A DNA stretch of 64,000 nt, taken from the NCBI RefSeq assembly GCF_014641735.1, contig NZ_BMIH01000001.1:1189667-1253666 (forward strand), written 5' to 3'. A program made the translations under genes and the position numbers. Origin of the DNA: Sphingomonas metalli (lineage in GTDB: Bacteria; Pseudomonadota; Alphaproteobacteria; Sphingomonadales; Sphingomonadaceae). This document shows positions 33,957 to 43,569 of the stretch, one piece after another (position 1 is the stretch's first letter; every line of letters starts with the position of its first letter). Below the pieces are notes generated by a model. The model was given only the letters and a program-made list of their open reading frames with translations, did not search any database and was not told the origin of the DNA.

Positions 33957-35935
33957 GTCGATCGGGCCTCGTTGATGGTGGCGAGGTGCGTCGCCGCGGG
34001 GTCGTGCGCCAGCGCCGCGCCGGTGTCTTCGGGCATCCGCCGCCGCCAGTTGGGATGTTCGTCGATGGTGCCGGGCAGATTGGGCTGCTCGACCAGCCCC
34101 AGCACATCCTCCATCGGCAGGATGACGAGGTCGCACGGGGTGCGGCCGACAAAGCCGATCGCGGCGTCCACGACCGGCGCGGGGTCATCGTCGGCGGGCT
34201 GTGGCCCGGATGCGGTGCCGGCTTCGGTAAAGCCCTGCCACCAGACCTTGCGCTGATGCGCCCGCTCGGCCCGGTTGGCGTCGTGATCGGGCCGGCCGCG
34301 CCCGAGCCTCTCGTTCCAGTCGAGTTCGCGGCCCGTCCACCAGCCGGCCATGGTCGGCAGGTCGTGGGTGCCGGTCATCGCCGCCGCCTGCCGGTCATAG
34401 CGGTCGGGCGGGATCAGCCGGTCGGGGCCGTCCATCTCGAACGGCATGACGCGCATACCCAGCATGCCGCGCGCGTCCATCCGCGGGCGGAAGCCTTCGG
34501 GCACGGTGCCCAGATCCTCGCCGATCACGATGGCGCGGGCGGCCTGCGACTCGATCGCCAGCACGCGCAGCATGTCGTCGACCGGGTAGGAGAGATAGGC
34601 TCCCTCCGCCGCCGAACAGCCATCGGGCACCACCCAGAGCCGCTGAAGCCCCATCGCATGATCGATGCGGATGCCGCCGGCATGGGCGAGCGCGGCGCGG
34701 ATCGTGTCGCGGAACGGCGCGAAGCCGCGGCGGCGGAGCGCGACGGGGGAAAAGCCGGTGATCCCCCAATTCTGTCCCTCGGGTCCCAGAATGTCGGGCG
34801 GCGCGCCGATCGACAGGCCGGTGATCAGGTCCTCGGGCCGGCTCCACGCATGGCTGCCGCCCGCATCCATGCCGACCGCCAGATCCGCGATCAGCCCCAG
34901 CGCCATGCCGGCGGCGGTCGCGGCCGTCTGCGCCTCGGCGAGGCTGCGATCGGCGAGCCACTGGCAGAAGAGGAAGAAGTCCACCTCCTCGCCATGCGCG
35001 CGCACCCAGTCGGCGACGGCGGAGCCGGCGGGATCGTGAAAGGCCTCCGGCCAGTCCTGCCAGCCATAGGCCCCTTCGGGCAGGAAATGCGCGTGGAGCG
35101 CGTCGAACCGCGCGTGGCAGGCGAGCGCCTCGCCGCCCCGTTCGGCAAAGGCGGCGACCGCGTCCTTCACCCCCCCCGGCCGCGCGGCATAGGCGGCGCG
35201 CAGCTTGGCCATGCGCTGCGGGATCGCATCGGCCCAGTCGATCAGCTCGGGCGCGGCCTCGCCCGTCACCGGCAGGCCGACCAGCGCGGGATCGGCATAG
35301 AGGATGTTGAGGAACAGCCGGCTCGACGGCGCATAGGGGCTGTAGCGGCCGGGATCGGCGGGAAAGAGCGCGTGGACCGGGCTCATCGCCAGCGCGTCCG
35401 CACCCGCCGCGGCAAAGGCCGCCGCACTCTTCGCCAGCGTGCCGAAATCGCCGAATGCCGTGTCGCGCCTGTCGCGCAGCGCGGGGATCTGCACCGCCGG
35501 TCCCCAGATCCGCCGGCCGGGCGCGGCGTCTTCGACGGTGAAGCAGCGGGCCGGGGCGACCGCGACCTCCATCTCGCCCGCATCGGTGACGAGGCGGTGA
35601 TAGCCGGGCCGGTCGATCGGCGGCAGCGTGCCGCCGTCGAGCGTCACGTCGCGCCGGCTGCCATCCTCCAGGATCAACTCGCCCCGCGCGCCCGCGCCCC
35701 GCACCGCGATCGGCGCGCCGACATCGCCGGAGACGAAGCCGGCGGCATCCTCCGCACGCTCGCCGGACAGGCGCTCGCGCGAGGTGGCGATCGCGGCGTC
35801 GCTATCGGCGGGATAGCCCATCGCACCCAGCACCCGCGCCAGCGCGGCGTCGGTGACGCGCTGCGCCTGCCCAGCGGCGTCGGTCCAGTCGACCTGCAGC
35901 CCCGCCTCGGCCGCCAGTTCATGGAGCGCGCTCAT
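33953..35935 (-). CDS. malQ: 4-alpha-glucanotransferase MalQ (GH77)
   Basis: 660 residues. GH77 motifs: LYADPALVGLPV-type acceptor region, GGIRIDHAMGLQRLWVVPDG with the nucleophile Asp, and IVIGEDLGTVPEGFRPRM with the acid/base Glu. An N-terminal domain of about 140 residues precedes the catalytic barrel, as in bacterial MalQ. It rearranges short maltodextrins, supplying longer chains for TreY. ATG at 35935 overlaps treZ by 4 bases, so this start is preferred to an in-frame ATG at 35944. Confidence 0.94.
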   Translation of the reverse strand: MSALHELAAEAGLQVDWTDAAGQAQRVTDAALARVLGAMGYPADSDAAIATSRERLSGERAEDAAGFVSGDVGAPIAVRGAGARGELILEDGSRRDVTLDGGTLPPIDRPGYHRLVTDAGEMEVAVAPARCFTVEDAAPGRRIWGPAVQIPALRDRRDTAFGDFGTLAKSAAAFAAAGADALAMSPVHALFPADPGRYSPYAPSSRLFLNILYADPALVGLPVTGEAAPELIDWADAIPQRMAKLRAAYAARPGGVKDAVAAFAERGGEALACHARFDALHAHFLPEGAYGWQDWPEAFHDPAGSAVADWVRAHGEEVDFFLFCQWLADRSLAEAQTAATAAGMALGLIADLAVGMDAGGSHAWSRPEDLITGLSIGAPPDILGPEGQNWGITGFSPVALRRRGFAPFRDTIRAALAHAGGIRIDHAMGLQRLWVVPDGCSAAEGAYLSYPVDDMLRVLAIESQAARAIVIGEDLGTVPEGFRPRMDARGMLGMRVMPFEMDGPDRLIPPDRYDRQAAAMTGTHDLPTMAGWWTGRELDWNERLGRGRPDHDANRAERAHQRKVWWQGFTEAGTASGPQPADDDPAPVVDAAIGFVGRTPCDLVILPMEDVLGLVEQPNLPGTIDEHPNWRRRMPEDTGAALAHDPAATHLATINEARST

Positions 35936-37626
35936 GCCAGCCACGCCGCCGCGCTGGCGGGTTCGCCGGGGGTGCCGACCGCCGCAAGGGGTTCGCCATC
36001 CGGAACCGCGACCGGCACCTCGCCGAGGTTGAGCGCGATCGCCAGCATCTGCCCGTCGCCCATCCGCCAGCGGGCGATCACCGCCTTGTCGCCCAGCACC
36101 TCCGCGCCCGCGCTGGTCGCGCCCTTCAGATTGGGCACGATGTGCGCGTGGCGGAGCGCGAGCAGCTCGGCATAGAAGCGCCGCCAGCCGTCCGCATCCG
36201 GGCCGTCCGTCACCCGCGACCGCTCGAACGTGTCGGCGGCGTTGGGATCGGGGATCGCCTCGCGCTTGTCGGGGTCGGCAAAGGCCGCGAATTTCGCGAA
36301 CTCACCGCGCCGGCCCTCGCGTACCGCATCGGCCAGCTCATCATGAAAGTCGGTGAAGAAGAGGAACGGCGCCTCCGATCCCGCCCGGTCGCCCGCGAAG
36401 ATCAGCGGGATCTGCGGGCCGAGCAACAGCAGCAGCGTCGCCGCGCGCAGCCGCTGCGGGTCGGTCAGCCGGGTCAGCCGCTCGCCCAGCGCGCGGTTGC
36501 CGATCTGGTCGTGGTTCTGGAGAAAGGCGACGAAGGCGGTCGGCGGCAGATGCGCGGACGGGGTGCCGCGGGGCTTGCCGTCATGGTTCACCGAGCCTTC
36601 GCCCTGATAGATGAAGCCCTCCGTCAGACAGCGCGCCAGCCGCGCCTCCGGCTCCTCGGCGAAATCGGCATAATAGGCGTCGCGCTCGCCGGTCAGCAGT
36701 ACGTGGAGGACATTGTGGAAATCGTCGTTCCACTGGGCATCGTACCTGCCCGGCGCGAGCCGGTCGGCATCGTTGCGCTCGTTCTCCAGCACCAGATGCA
36801 CCGGCCGGTCGAGGCTGGCGCGGATCTCCGCCGCCATGGCGTCGAGGAACCCGTCATTGGCGATGGCGTGGACCGCGTCGAAGCGCAGGCCGTCGATGCG
36901 ATAGTCGCGCAGCCACATCAGCGCATTGTCGATGAAGAAGCGCCGGGGCGGATCCGCATCGACCGCCACCGCCCCGCCCCAGGGGGTCTTCACGTCCGGG
37001 TGGAAGAAGTCCTTGGCATAGGCGCCGAGATAATTTCCGTCCGGCCCGAAATGGTTGTAGACGACGTCGAGGAACACGCTGACCCCCAGTCCGTGCGCGC
37101 GGTCGACCAGGGCGCGCAACTCGTCGGGGGTGCCATAGCTTTCGGCCGGGGCATAGGGCAGCACGCCGTCATAGCCCCAGTTGCGGGTGCCGGCGAAGGC
37201 GTTGACCGGCATCAGCTCGATCGCGGTGACGCCGCTCCCGGCGATCTCGGGCAGGCGCGCGGCGAGGCCGGCGAAACCGCCCTCCAGCCCGACATGCATC
37301 TCCTCGATCACCATCGCTTCCCAGGGCCGGCCGGCCCAGTCGGCGCTGCGCCAGTCATAGGCCTCATGGTCGATCACCACGCTCCAGCCATGCACGCCGC
37401 CGTCCTGCGCCCGCGCGGCGGGATCGGGCACCGCCATGTCGCCGATGCGGAAGCGGTAGCGCGCACCCGCGCCGACCGGGGCGGTGGCTTCGTACCAGCC
37501 CTCGCCCGCCGCCTGCATCTCCAGCGGGTCGCGGCCGTCCACCTCCAGCGTCACCGCATCGGCGTCGGGCGCCCAGAGGCGGAAGGCGGTGGCGTCACCC
37601 TCTATCGTCGGACCCCAGCTGGTCAT
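35932..37626 (-). CDS. treZ: Malto-oligosyltrehalose trehalohydrolase TreZ
   Basis: 564 residues. An N-terminal carbohydrate-binding segment (FRLWAPDADAVTLEVDGRDP) is followed by the GH13 barrel: GVTAIELMPVNAFAGTRNWG, YDGVLPYAPAESYGTPDELR, nucleophile in IDGLRFDAVHAI, acid/base in LVLENERND. It cleaves trehalose from the trehalosyl-dextrin made by TreY. ATG at 37626 overlaps the glgX stop by 4 bases. Confidence 0.95.
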   Translation of the reverse strand: MTSWGPTIEGDATAFRLWAPDADAVTLEVDGRDPLEMQAAGEGWYEATAPVGAGARYRFRIGDMAVPDPAARAQDGGVHGWSVVIDHEAYDWRSADWAGRPWEAMVIEEMHVGLEGGFAGLAARLPEIAGSGVTAIELMPVNAFAGTRNWGYDGVLPYAPAESYGTPDELRALVDRAHGLGVSVFLDVVYNHFGPDGNYLGAYAKDFFHPDVKTPWGGAVAVDADPPRRFFIDNALMWLRDYRIDGLRFDAVHAIANDGFLDAMAAEIRASLDRPVHLVLENERNDADRLAPGRYDAQWNDDFHNVLHVLLTGERDAYYADFAEEPEARLARCLTEGFIYQGEGSVNHDGKPRGTPSAHLPPTAFVAFLQNHDQIGNRALGERLTRLTDPQRLRAATLLLLLGPQIPLIFAGDRAGSEAPFLFFTDFHDELADAVREGRRGEFAKFAAFADPDKREAIPDPNAADTFERSRVTDGPDADGWRRFYAELLALRHAHIVPNLKGATSAGAEVLGDKAVIARWRMGDGQMLAIALNLGEVPVAVPDGEPLAAVGTPGEPASAAAWLA

Positions 37627-39725
37627 TCGGCGTCCATCTGCCACGCGATCAGCGCGGCGCCATGCGCGCCCAGCTCATATTCGTCCTCGATCGCCTGGTC
37701 GCGGATCGCGGGATCGGTGCTGTCGACCAGCACGATCCGCGCGGCATGGTCGGGCGGCGGCAGGCGGAAGCGAATCGCGTCCTCCGACCCGTTGAGCAGC
37801 AGCGACACCGCCTCGATCCGCCCGTCGTCCAGCCGCATCGCGCGGCGCATGACGAGGGCGCGCCCCTCCGGGTTGTTCCAGTCGTCGGGCGACAGCTGCT
37901 GCCCCCGCTCGTCCCACCATTCGATGTCGTTGACGCCGTGGCCGGGCGAATCCTCGCCATAGAGGAACGACTTGGCGCGCAGCACCGGATAGCGGCGGCG
38001 CAGCTCGGTCAGCCGCGCGGTGAAGTCGAACAGCGAGCGGCCCGCCTCGCTCTCCAGCTTCGTCCAGTCGAGCCAGCTGATCGTGTCGTCGTGGCAATAG
38101 GCGTTGTTGTTGCCGCCCTGGGTCCGCCCGAACTCGTCGCCCGCGACCAGCATCGGCGTGCCGAGCGAGGCGAACAACGTGGTCAGCATCGAGCGCTGCA
38201 CGGTCGCGCGGGTGGCGTTGATCCCTGCATCCTCGGTCTCGCCCTCCGCACCCCAGTTGCGGCTGTAGTTCTCCGAATGACCGTCGCGATTGTCTTCCTT
38301 GTTCGCCTCGTTGTGGCGCTGCTCGTAGGCGACCGTGTCGTAGAGGGTGAAGCCGTCATGCGCCGCGAGCAGGTTGACGCTCGCCCAGGGCCGCCGCGCG
38401 CGCCGGTCGAACAGGTCGCCCGAGCCGGACAGCCGCGCCGCCAGATCGCCGCGCTGCGAGGGGTCGCCGCGCCAGAACTTGCGCACCGTGTCGCGATACT
38501 TGTCGTTCCACTCGGCGAAGCCGGGCGGGAAATTGCCGAGCTGATAGCCGCCCGGGCCGATATCCCAGGGCTCGGTCGACAGCTTGAGCCGGCCGAGCAC
38601 CGGGTCCTGGCGCAGCACGTCGAAAAAGGCGTGGCCGGGATCGAAGCCCGTCTCCGTCCGCCCCAGCGTGAGGCCGAGGTCGAAGCGGAAGCCGTCGACG
38701 CCGAAGCTGGTCGCCCAGTAGCGCAGCGAGTCGGCGATCATCTGGATAACGCGCGCCTTGTCGGTGTTGAGCGTGTTGCCGGTGCCGGTGTCGTTGATCG
38801 AGTAGCGCGGCTGGTCCTTCACCAGCCGGTAGTAGCTGGCATTGTCGAGCCCGCGCCACGACAGGGTCGGGCCCTTTTCCGACCCCTCGCAGGTATGATT
38901 GTAGACGACGTCGAGGATCACCTCGATCCCCGCCGCATGCAGCCGCTTCACCGCACGCCGCAGCTCGTCCTGGCTCTGCCCCGCGAAATAGCGCTGCTCG
39001 GGCGCGAAATAGGACAGGGTATTGTAGCCCCAATAGTTGCTCAGCCCCTTCTCGGTCAGGAACCGGTCCTGGGTGAAGGCGTGGATCGGCAGCAGTTCGA
39101 GCGCGGTCACGCCCAGCCGCTTCAGATGGTCGATCACCTTGGGATGACCCAGCGCCTTGAACGTGCCGCGCTCCTGCGGGGGCACCAGCTCGAACAGCTT
39201 GGTCAGGCCCTTGACGTGCGCCTCGTAGACGACCGTCTCCGACCAGGGCGTGTTGGGCCGCCGGTCCTGCGACCAGTCGAAATGGTCGTCGACCACCACG
39301 CCCTTGGGCATGGCGGGCGCGCTGTCGCGCTTGTCGAAGGACAGGTCCTCGCGCTTCGAGCGGACCTGATAGCCGTGGAGCGCATCGGTCCATTTGATCT
39401 GGCCGTGCAGCTGGCGGGCATAGGGGTCCAGCAGCAGCTTGTTGGGGTTGAAGCGGTGGCCCTGTTCGGGCTCATAGGGCCCATAGGCGCGATAGCCGTA
39501 GAGCTGGCCCGGCCCCGCATCGGGGAGGAAGCCGTGCCACACCTCGTCGGTGCATTCGGGCAGCTCCAGCCGCGCCAGCTCGCGCCGGCCGCCAGAGTCG
39601 AACAGGCACAGCTCGATCTTGGTCGCATTGGCGGAAAAGACGGCGAAGTTCACGCCCCCCTCCACGCAGGTCGCGCCCAGCGGATAGGGAGAGCCCGGAT
39701 CGAGCCGGTCGGGCAGTGAACTCAC
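37623..39725 (-). CDS. glgX: Glycogen debranching enzyme GlgX/TreX
   Basis: 700 residues. N-terminal CBM48 region (GATCVEGGVNFAVFSANATK), then the isoamylase-type GH13 barrel: ELLPIHAFTQDRFL, NYWGYNTLSYFAPE, nucleophile in VDGFRFDLG, acid/base in STEPWDIGPGGY, and AHDGFTLYDTVAY. It removes branches from glycogen and produces linear maltodextrins for TreY/TreZ. The GTG at 39725 has GGGGG seven bases upstream and begins the folded part; the longer open frame upstream is not needed. First gene of the operon. Confidence 0.94.
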   Translation of the reverse strand: MSSLPDRLDPGSPYPLGATCVEGGVNFAVFSANATKIELCLFDSGGRRELARLELPECTDEVWHGFLPDAGPGQLYGYRAYGPYEPEQGHRFNPNKLLLDPYARQLHGQIKWTDALHGYQVRSKREDLSFDKRDSAPAMPKGVVVDDHFDWSQDRRPNTPWSETVVYEAHVKGLTKLFELVPPQERGTFKALGHPKVIDHLKRLGVTALELLPIHAFTQDRFLTEKGLSNYWGYNTLSYFAPEQRYFAGQSQDELRRAVKRLHAAGIEVILDVVYNHTCEGSEKGPTLSWRGLDNASYYRLVKDQPRYSINDTGTGNTLNTDKARVIQMIADSLRYWATSFGVDGFRFDLGLTLGRTETGFDPGHAFFDVLRQDPVLGRLKLSTEPWDIGPGGYQLGNFPPGFAEWNDKYRDTVRKFWRGDPSQRGDLAARLSGSGDLFDRRARRPWASVNLLAAHDGFTLYDTVAYEQRHNEANKEDNRDGHSENYSRNWGAEGETEDAGINATRATVQRSMLTTLFASLGTPMLVAGDEFGRTQGGNNNAYCHDDTISWLDWTKLESEAGRSLFDFTARLTELRRRYPVLRAKSFLYGEDSPGHGVNDIEWWDERGQQLSPDDWNNPEGRALVMRRAMRLDDGRIEAVSLLLNGSEDAIRFRLPPPDHAARIVLVDSTDPAIRDQAIEDEYELGAHGAALIAWQMDAE

Positions 39726-39904
39726 GGGCGAACCCCCTTTGGAATAGTCGATTTCAACCAGTCGCCCGTCAACGATGCCCGCACAGCGCCGTTCCTCGCG
39801 GATGCAGCAAATGTTGATAGATTGATGTTGCCCCGCTGCGACGCCTGTGAGACCACCCCGGCCGGTCAGCGGACAGACGGGAACGGGGACGGCCGGCAGC
39901 AGCG

Positions 39905-42373
39905 ATGGCGACACAGGCCGCTTCCCCTTTCGACGCCACGCGTCATGCCGAAGGCTGGATCGCCGCCTATCGCGCCGCCGCGCCGGCGGGCGACATGCTC
40001 GCCGCCGCCGATCCGGCGCCGTGGCAGGCGATGCTGGAGGAACTGGCGACCGTCGCCTCCGACCTCGACCATGCGCGCGAGCGGGTGCGCCGCCATGCCG
40101 CCGACATCGGCACCGGTTTCCGCTTCATCGGCGAGGCGGACGAGCGGCCCTGGCCGGTCAGCCCGGTGCCGCTGCTGATCCCGGCGACCGAATGGGCCGG
40201 CATCGCCGCGGGCGCGATCCAGCGCGCCGAGCTGATCGAGCGGGTGGTGGCCGACCTCTATGGCAGTGCGCGACTGGTCTCGGGCGGGGTGCTGCCGGCC
40301 GCCCTGATCGCGGGCAGCCCGCAATTCCTGCGCCCCATGGCCGGGCTGACGCCGCCGGGCGGCTTCCACCTCCACTTCATCGCCTTCGACCTCGCCCGCG
40401 GCCCGAGCGGCGAGTGGCGGGTGCTGGCCGACCATCTGCGCGCACCGGCGGGCGCAGGCTATGCGCTGGAGAACCGGCTGGCGGTGGGACGGACGCTCGG
40501 CGGGCTCCAGGCCAAGCTCAACATCCAGCGCCACGCGCCCTTCTTCGCCGCCTTCCGCGCGGGCATCGCGGCGCTCTGCCGCCGCAGCGAGCCGCGGATC
40601 GGGCTGCTGACGCCGGGCCGCTACAATCCGACCTATCCCGAACAGGCGCATCTCGCCCGCTATCTGGGCCTGTTGCTGGTCGAGGGGGCGGACCTCGCCG
40701 CGCTGGAGGGCAAGCTCTACGTCCGCACCATCGCCGGGCTGAAGCGGGTCGACGCGCTCTGGTGCCGGCCCGACCCGCGGCTGCTCGACCCGCTCGCGCT
40801 CGACAGCCGCTCGCAGATCGGCGTGCCGGGACTGATCGACGCCTATGAGGCGGGCAGCGTCGTCCTCGCCAACGCGCCGGGCGCGGGGGTGGTGGAGGCG
40901 CGCGCCTTCGCCGCCTTCATGCCGGCGCTGGCGCAGGCGGTGCTGGGCGAGCCGCTGAAACTGCCGAATATCGCGACCTGGTGGTGCGGCGGCGCGCGCG
41001 AGCGGGACCATGTCGAGCGCGAACTCGACCGGCTGACCATCGCCCCCGCCTTCGGCCCCGCCCCGCTCGGCCTGCCGCAGGGCGCGACGCCGGGTGCGGC
41101 CATTACCGGAGAGGCGCGCGCGGCGCTGCTCGCCGACATGGCGCGCCGTCCGCAGGATTATGTCGGGCAGGAAGAGGTGCGGCTGTCGACCATGCCGGCC
41201 GTGGTCGGCGACGATCTGGTCCCGCGCCCCTTCACCCTGCGCGTCTTCGTCGCGCGGGGGGCGGATGGCGGCTGGACGGTGATGCCGGGCGGCTTCGGCC
41301 GGATCGGCGAGGCGCCGGAGACGAGCGCGGCGGCGATCGGCGAAGGCCTGTGGTCGGCGGATGTCTGCGTCCATGGCGCGGACCCGGTCGCGCCCGTCTC
41401 GCTGCTCGCCGCCCCCGATTCACTGCATGTCCGCCGCAATCCCGGCACGCTGCCCAGCCGGGTCGCGGACAATTTCTTCTGGCTCGGCCGCTATCTGGAG
41501 CGGGGCGAGGCGCTGCTCGGCGCGATCCGCGTGCTGATGGGCCATTCGATCGACGCGGACGGCGCGGCGGTGCTGCCGCCCGCCACCGTCGCGCGGCTGG
41601 TGGGGATGATCGCCGGGGCGGGCGCGGCACCCTATCCCGACATGCTGTCCCGCGCGGCGCTGACGGGCTTTGCCCGGACCGCGATGGAGGATCCCGCCAC
41701 CTTCTCGGTCCGCGCGATCAACCGCCATGCGCGCAGCATCGGCGAGGCGTCGCGCGATCGCCTGTCGGCCGACATGGTCCGGCTGCTCGAGGCGCCCTTC
41801 CCCTCGCAGCGCGGACTGATGGAGCGCGCCGGTTCGCTCCAGCGCCGCTATGCCGCGATCGCCGGCCTCTATGCCGAGCATATGGTCCGCAACGATTCGT
41901 GGCGCTTCCACGATCTCGGCCGCCGGATCGAGCGCGCCATCGCCATCGCGCGCGCGCTCCGCCTGTTCGGACTGGCGGGCGCGGGCAGCGACGACCTGTC
42001 GACGCTGCTCGACCTCGCCGACAGCCAGATCAGCTATCGCCAGCGCTATCCTTCGGGCCTCGCCCGGATCGCGGTGGTCGATCTCGTCGCGCTCGACCCC
42101 AACAATCCCCGCGCGCTCGCCTTCCAGCTCGACCGCATCCGCCAGCGGCTGTTCCAGCTGCCCGTGCTGGGCGACGACGAGATGGCCGAGCCGCAACAGG
42201 CGCAGGCGACCGCCTTGCAGGCCGCGCTCTCCATCGCCACCGCCGCCGATCTCGATGCGGACGCGCTGGGCGATATCGAGCGCCGGCTGGCGGCGCTGTC
42301 CGACGCGATCGCGCGGCGGTACTTTCTCCAGGGCGCGGAACCGCTGCGCGCGGTGGGTCTGACGCTTGCGTAG
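39905..42373 (+). CDS. Circularly permuted ATP-grasp / alpha-E fusion protein
   Basis: 822 residues. The first ~490 form a type-2 circularly permuted ATP-grasp domain: RAELIERVVADLYGSARLVS, LHFIAFDLARGPSGEWRVLA, AGYALENRLAVGRTLGG and later QEEVRLSTMPAVVGDDLVPR. The last ~310 form an alpha-E (DUF403) helical domain beginning SRVADNFFWLGRYLERGEAL. The two are often separate genes; here they are fused. The family is predicted to ligate amino acids or peptides and regularly travels with a transglutaminase, as here. Divergent from the trehalose operon. Confidence 0.85.
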   Translation: MATQAASPFDATRHAEGWIAAYRAAAPAGDMLAAADPAPWQAMLEELATVASDLDHARERVRRHAADIGTGFRFIGEADERPWPVSPVPLLIPATEWAGIAAGAIQRAELIERVVADLYGSARLVSGGVLPAALIAGSPQFLRPMAGLTPPGGFHLHFIAFDLARGPSGEWRVLADHLRAPAGAGYALENRLAVGRTLGGLQAKLNIQRHAPFFAAFRAGIAALCRRSEPRIGLLTPGRYNPTYPEQAHLARYLGLLLVEGADLAALEGKLYVRTIAGLKRVDALWCRPDPRLLDPLALDSRSQIGVPGLIDAYEAGSVVLANAPGAGVVEARAFAAFMPALAQAVLGEPLKLPNIATWWCGGARERDHVERELDRLTIAPAFGPAPLGLPQGATPGAAITGEARAALLADMARRPQDYVGQEEVRLSTMPAVVGDDLVPRPFTLRVFVARGADGGWTVMPGGFGRIGEAPETSAAAIGEGLWSADVCVHGADPVAPVSLLAAPDSLHVRRNPGTLPSRVADNFFWLGRYLERGEALLGAIRVLMGHSIDADGAAVLPPATVARLVGMIAGAGAAPYPDMLSRAALTGFARTAMEDPATFSVRAINRHARSIGEASRDRLSADMVRLLEAPFPSQRGLMERAGSLQRRYAAIAGLYAEHMVRNDSWRFHDLGRRIERAIAIARALRLFGLAGAGSDDLSTLLDLADSQISYRQRYPSGLARIAVVDLVALDPNNPRALAFQLDRIRQRLFQLPVLGDDEMAEPQQAQATALQAALSIATAADLDADALGDIERRLAALSDAIARRYFLQGAEPLRAVGLTLA

Positions 42374-42383
42374 GGGCGAGGCC

Positions 42384-42524
42384 AAGATCCTCCCCACTTG
42401 TGGGGAGGGGGACCGCGCCCGCAGGGCGTGGTGGAGGGGCGTGGCCGCGAACGCTGCGCCTGTGGCCTTCCCCCTCCACCATCGCTGCGCGATGGTCCCC
42501 CTCCCCACGAGCGGGGAGGATCTT
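42384..42524. repeat. Long palindromic repeat, family D
   Basis: Begins AAGATCCTCCCCACTTGTGG, ends GAGCGGGGAGGATCTT, with inner arms GTGGAGGGG/CCCCTCCAC. The whole 141-base unit can fold on itself. It lies between the ATP-grasp gene and the transglutaminase, and the apparent N-terminal codons of the latter run through its right arm. The right arm also supplies a GGGGAGG that could act as a ribosome site. Confidence 0.75.
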
Positions 42525-43412
42525 CGGGCCCTGATCTACGACATCCGCCACATCACCCGGTTCGACTATGGCGCGCAGGTCAAGTTCGCGCGCTGCAACC
42601 TCAGGCTGAAGCCGATCGACTGGCCCGGCCAGCGGCTCGAACGGCACGAGCTGGTCGTGCGCCCCGTCGGCCGGCTCAGCCCGGCGCGGGCGGAGGCGGG
42701 GCTGGCCAACGTCACCCGGCTGGTCGTCGACGTGCCGGTGCGCGAGCTGGCGATCGAGAGCCTCGCGCGCGTCGCGGTCGACCGGCTGGTGCCGATGCCC
42801 GCCGCCGGCGACCCCAGCCTCGCCGCGATCGCCACGATGGCGCGCGACCATCCCGACCTGTCCGCGGCCGGGCCCGCCGCCTATCTCTACCCTTCCGCGC
42901 TGATCCCGCTCGACCGGGAGATCGCCGCCTGGTGCGCGCCCGATCTCGATCCGGCGCGCGGCTGTCTGGAGGCGGCGATCGCGCTCGCCTGCCGCATCCA
43001 GCGCGACTTCGCGTTCGACGGCTCGGCGACGGTGGTCGACACGCCGCCCGCCGACGCCTTCCGCCAGCGGCGCGGCGTGTGCCAGGATTTCGCCCAGATC
43101 ATGATCGCGGGCCTGCGCGCGCACGGCCTGCCCGCCGCCTATGCTTCGGGCTATATCCGCACCCTCCCCCCGCCCGGCCAGCCGCGGCTGGTGGGGGCGG
43201 ACGCCACCCATGCCTGGGTGCTGCTCTGGTGCGGCCCGGCGCTCGGCTGGGTGGGGGTAGACCCGACCAACGGCATTTGGATGGCCGGCGACCATATCCT
43301 GATGGCGATCGGCCGCGACTATGCCGAGATCGCGCCGGTCGACGGCGTGGTCCTGGGCTCGGGCGCGCAGGCGATGGACGTCAGCGTGGATGTGGCGCCG
43401 GTGGGGGAGTAG
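42492..43412 (+). CDS. Transglutaminase-like cysteine protease-fold protein
   Basis: 306 residues as drawn. The N-terminal Bact_transglu_N domain starts LIYDIRHITRFDYGAQVKFA. The transglutaminase core holds Cys in RRGVCQDFAQIMIAGLRAHG, His in VGADATHAWVLLWCG and Asp in WVGVDPTNGIW. It usually pairs with the ATP-grasp/alpha-E protein. The start is uncertain: the ATG at 42492 lies inside the palindromic repeat, and homologues typically begin close to the IYDIRH segment, so a CTG at 42531 with GGGGAGG upstream is possible. It is not clear whether repeat-derived codons are translated. Confidence 0.85.
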   Translation: MVPLPTSGEDLRALIYDIRHITRFDYGAQVKFARCNLRLKPIDWPGQRLERHELVVRPVGRLSPARAEAGLANVTRLVVDVPVRELAIESLARVAVDRLVPMPAAGDPSLAAIATMARDHPDLSAAGPAAYLYPSALIPLDREIAAWCAPDLDPARGCLEAAIALACRIQRDFAFDGSATVVDTPPADAFRQRRGVCQDFAQIMIAGLRAHGLPAAYASGYIRTLPPPGQPRLVGADATHAWVLLWCGPALGWVGVDPTNGIWMAGDHILMAIGRDYAEIAPVDGVVLGSGAQAMDVSVDVAPVGE

Positions 43413-43451
43413 GGGTTCGCCAACTCCGCTTTTGCCCGATCCTGCCCCCGG

Positions 43452-43550
43452 CCGTTCGTGCTGAGCCTGTCGAAGCTCTGCCTCTCTTCCTCACCGCGCA
43501 GCGTGCCGCGAAGAGGAACAACAGCCCTTCGACAAGCGCAGGGCGAACGG
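43452..43550. repeat. Inverted intergenic repeat, family C (two arms)
   Basis: Left arm CCGTTCGTGCTGAGCCTGTC then GAAG; right arm CCCTTCGACAAGCGCAGGGC then GAACGG. The arms are imperfect inverted copies. It occupies most of the gap between the transglutaminase gene and the convergent small-protein gene. Confidence 0.7.
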
Positions 43551-43569
43551 TATCCTATGGGGCGCCCGA

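Noticed and set aside
31347..34256. 969-codon open frame on the plus strand antisense to treY
   Set aside because: It mirrors a clear TreY gene; the amino acid make-up (very high Arg, Gly, Ala, His and repeated RRR/RDR runs) is typical of antisense frames in high-GC DNA.
33986..39719. Long plus-strand frames antisense to malQ, treZ and glgX
   Set aside because: Same reason: no domain, no ribosome site and complete overlap with recognised GH enzymes.
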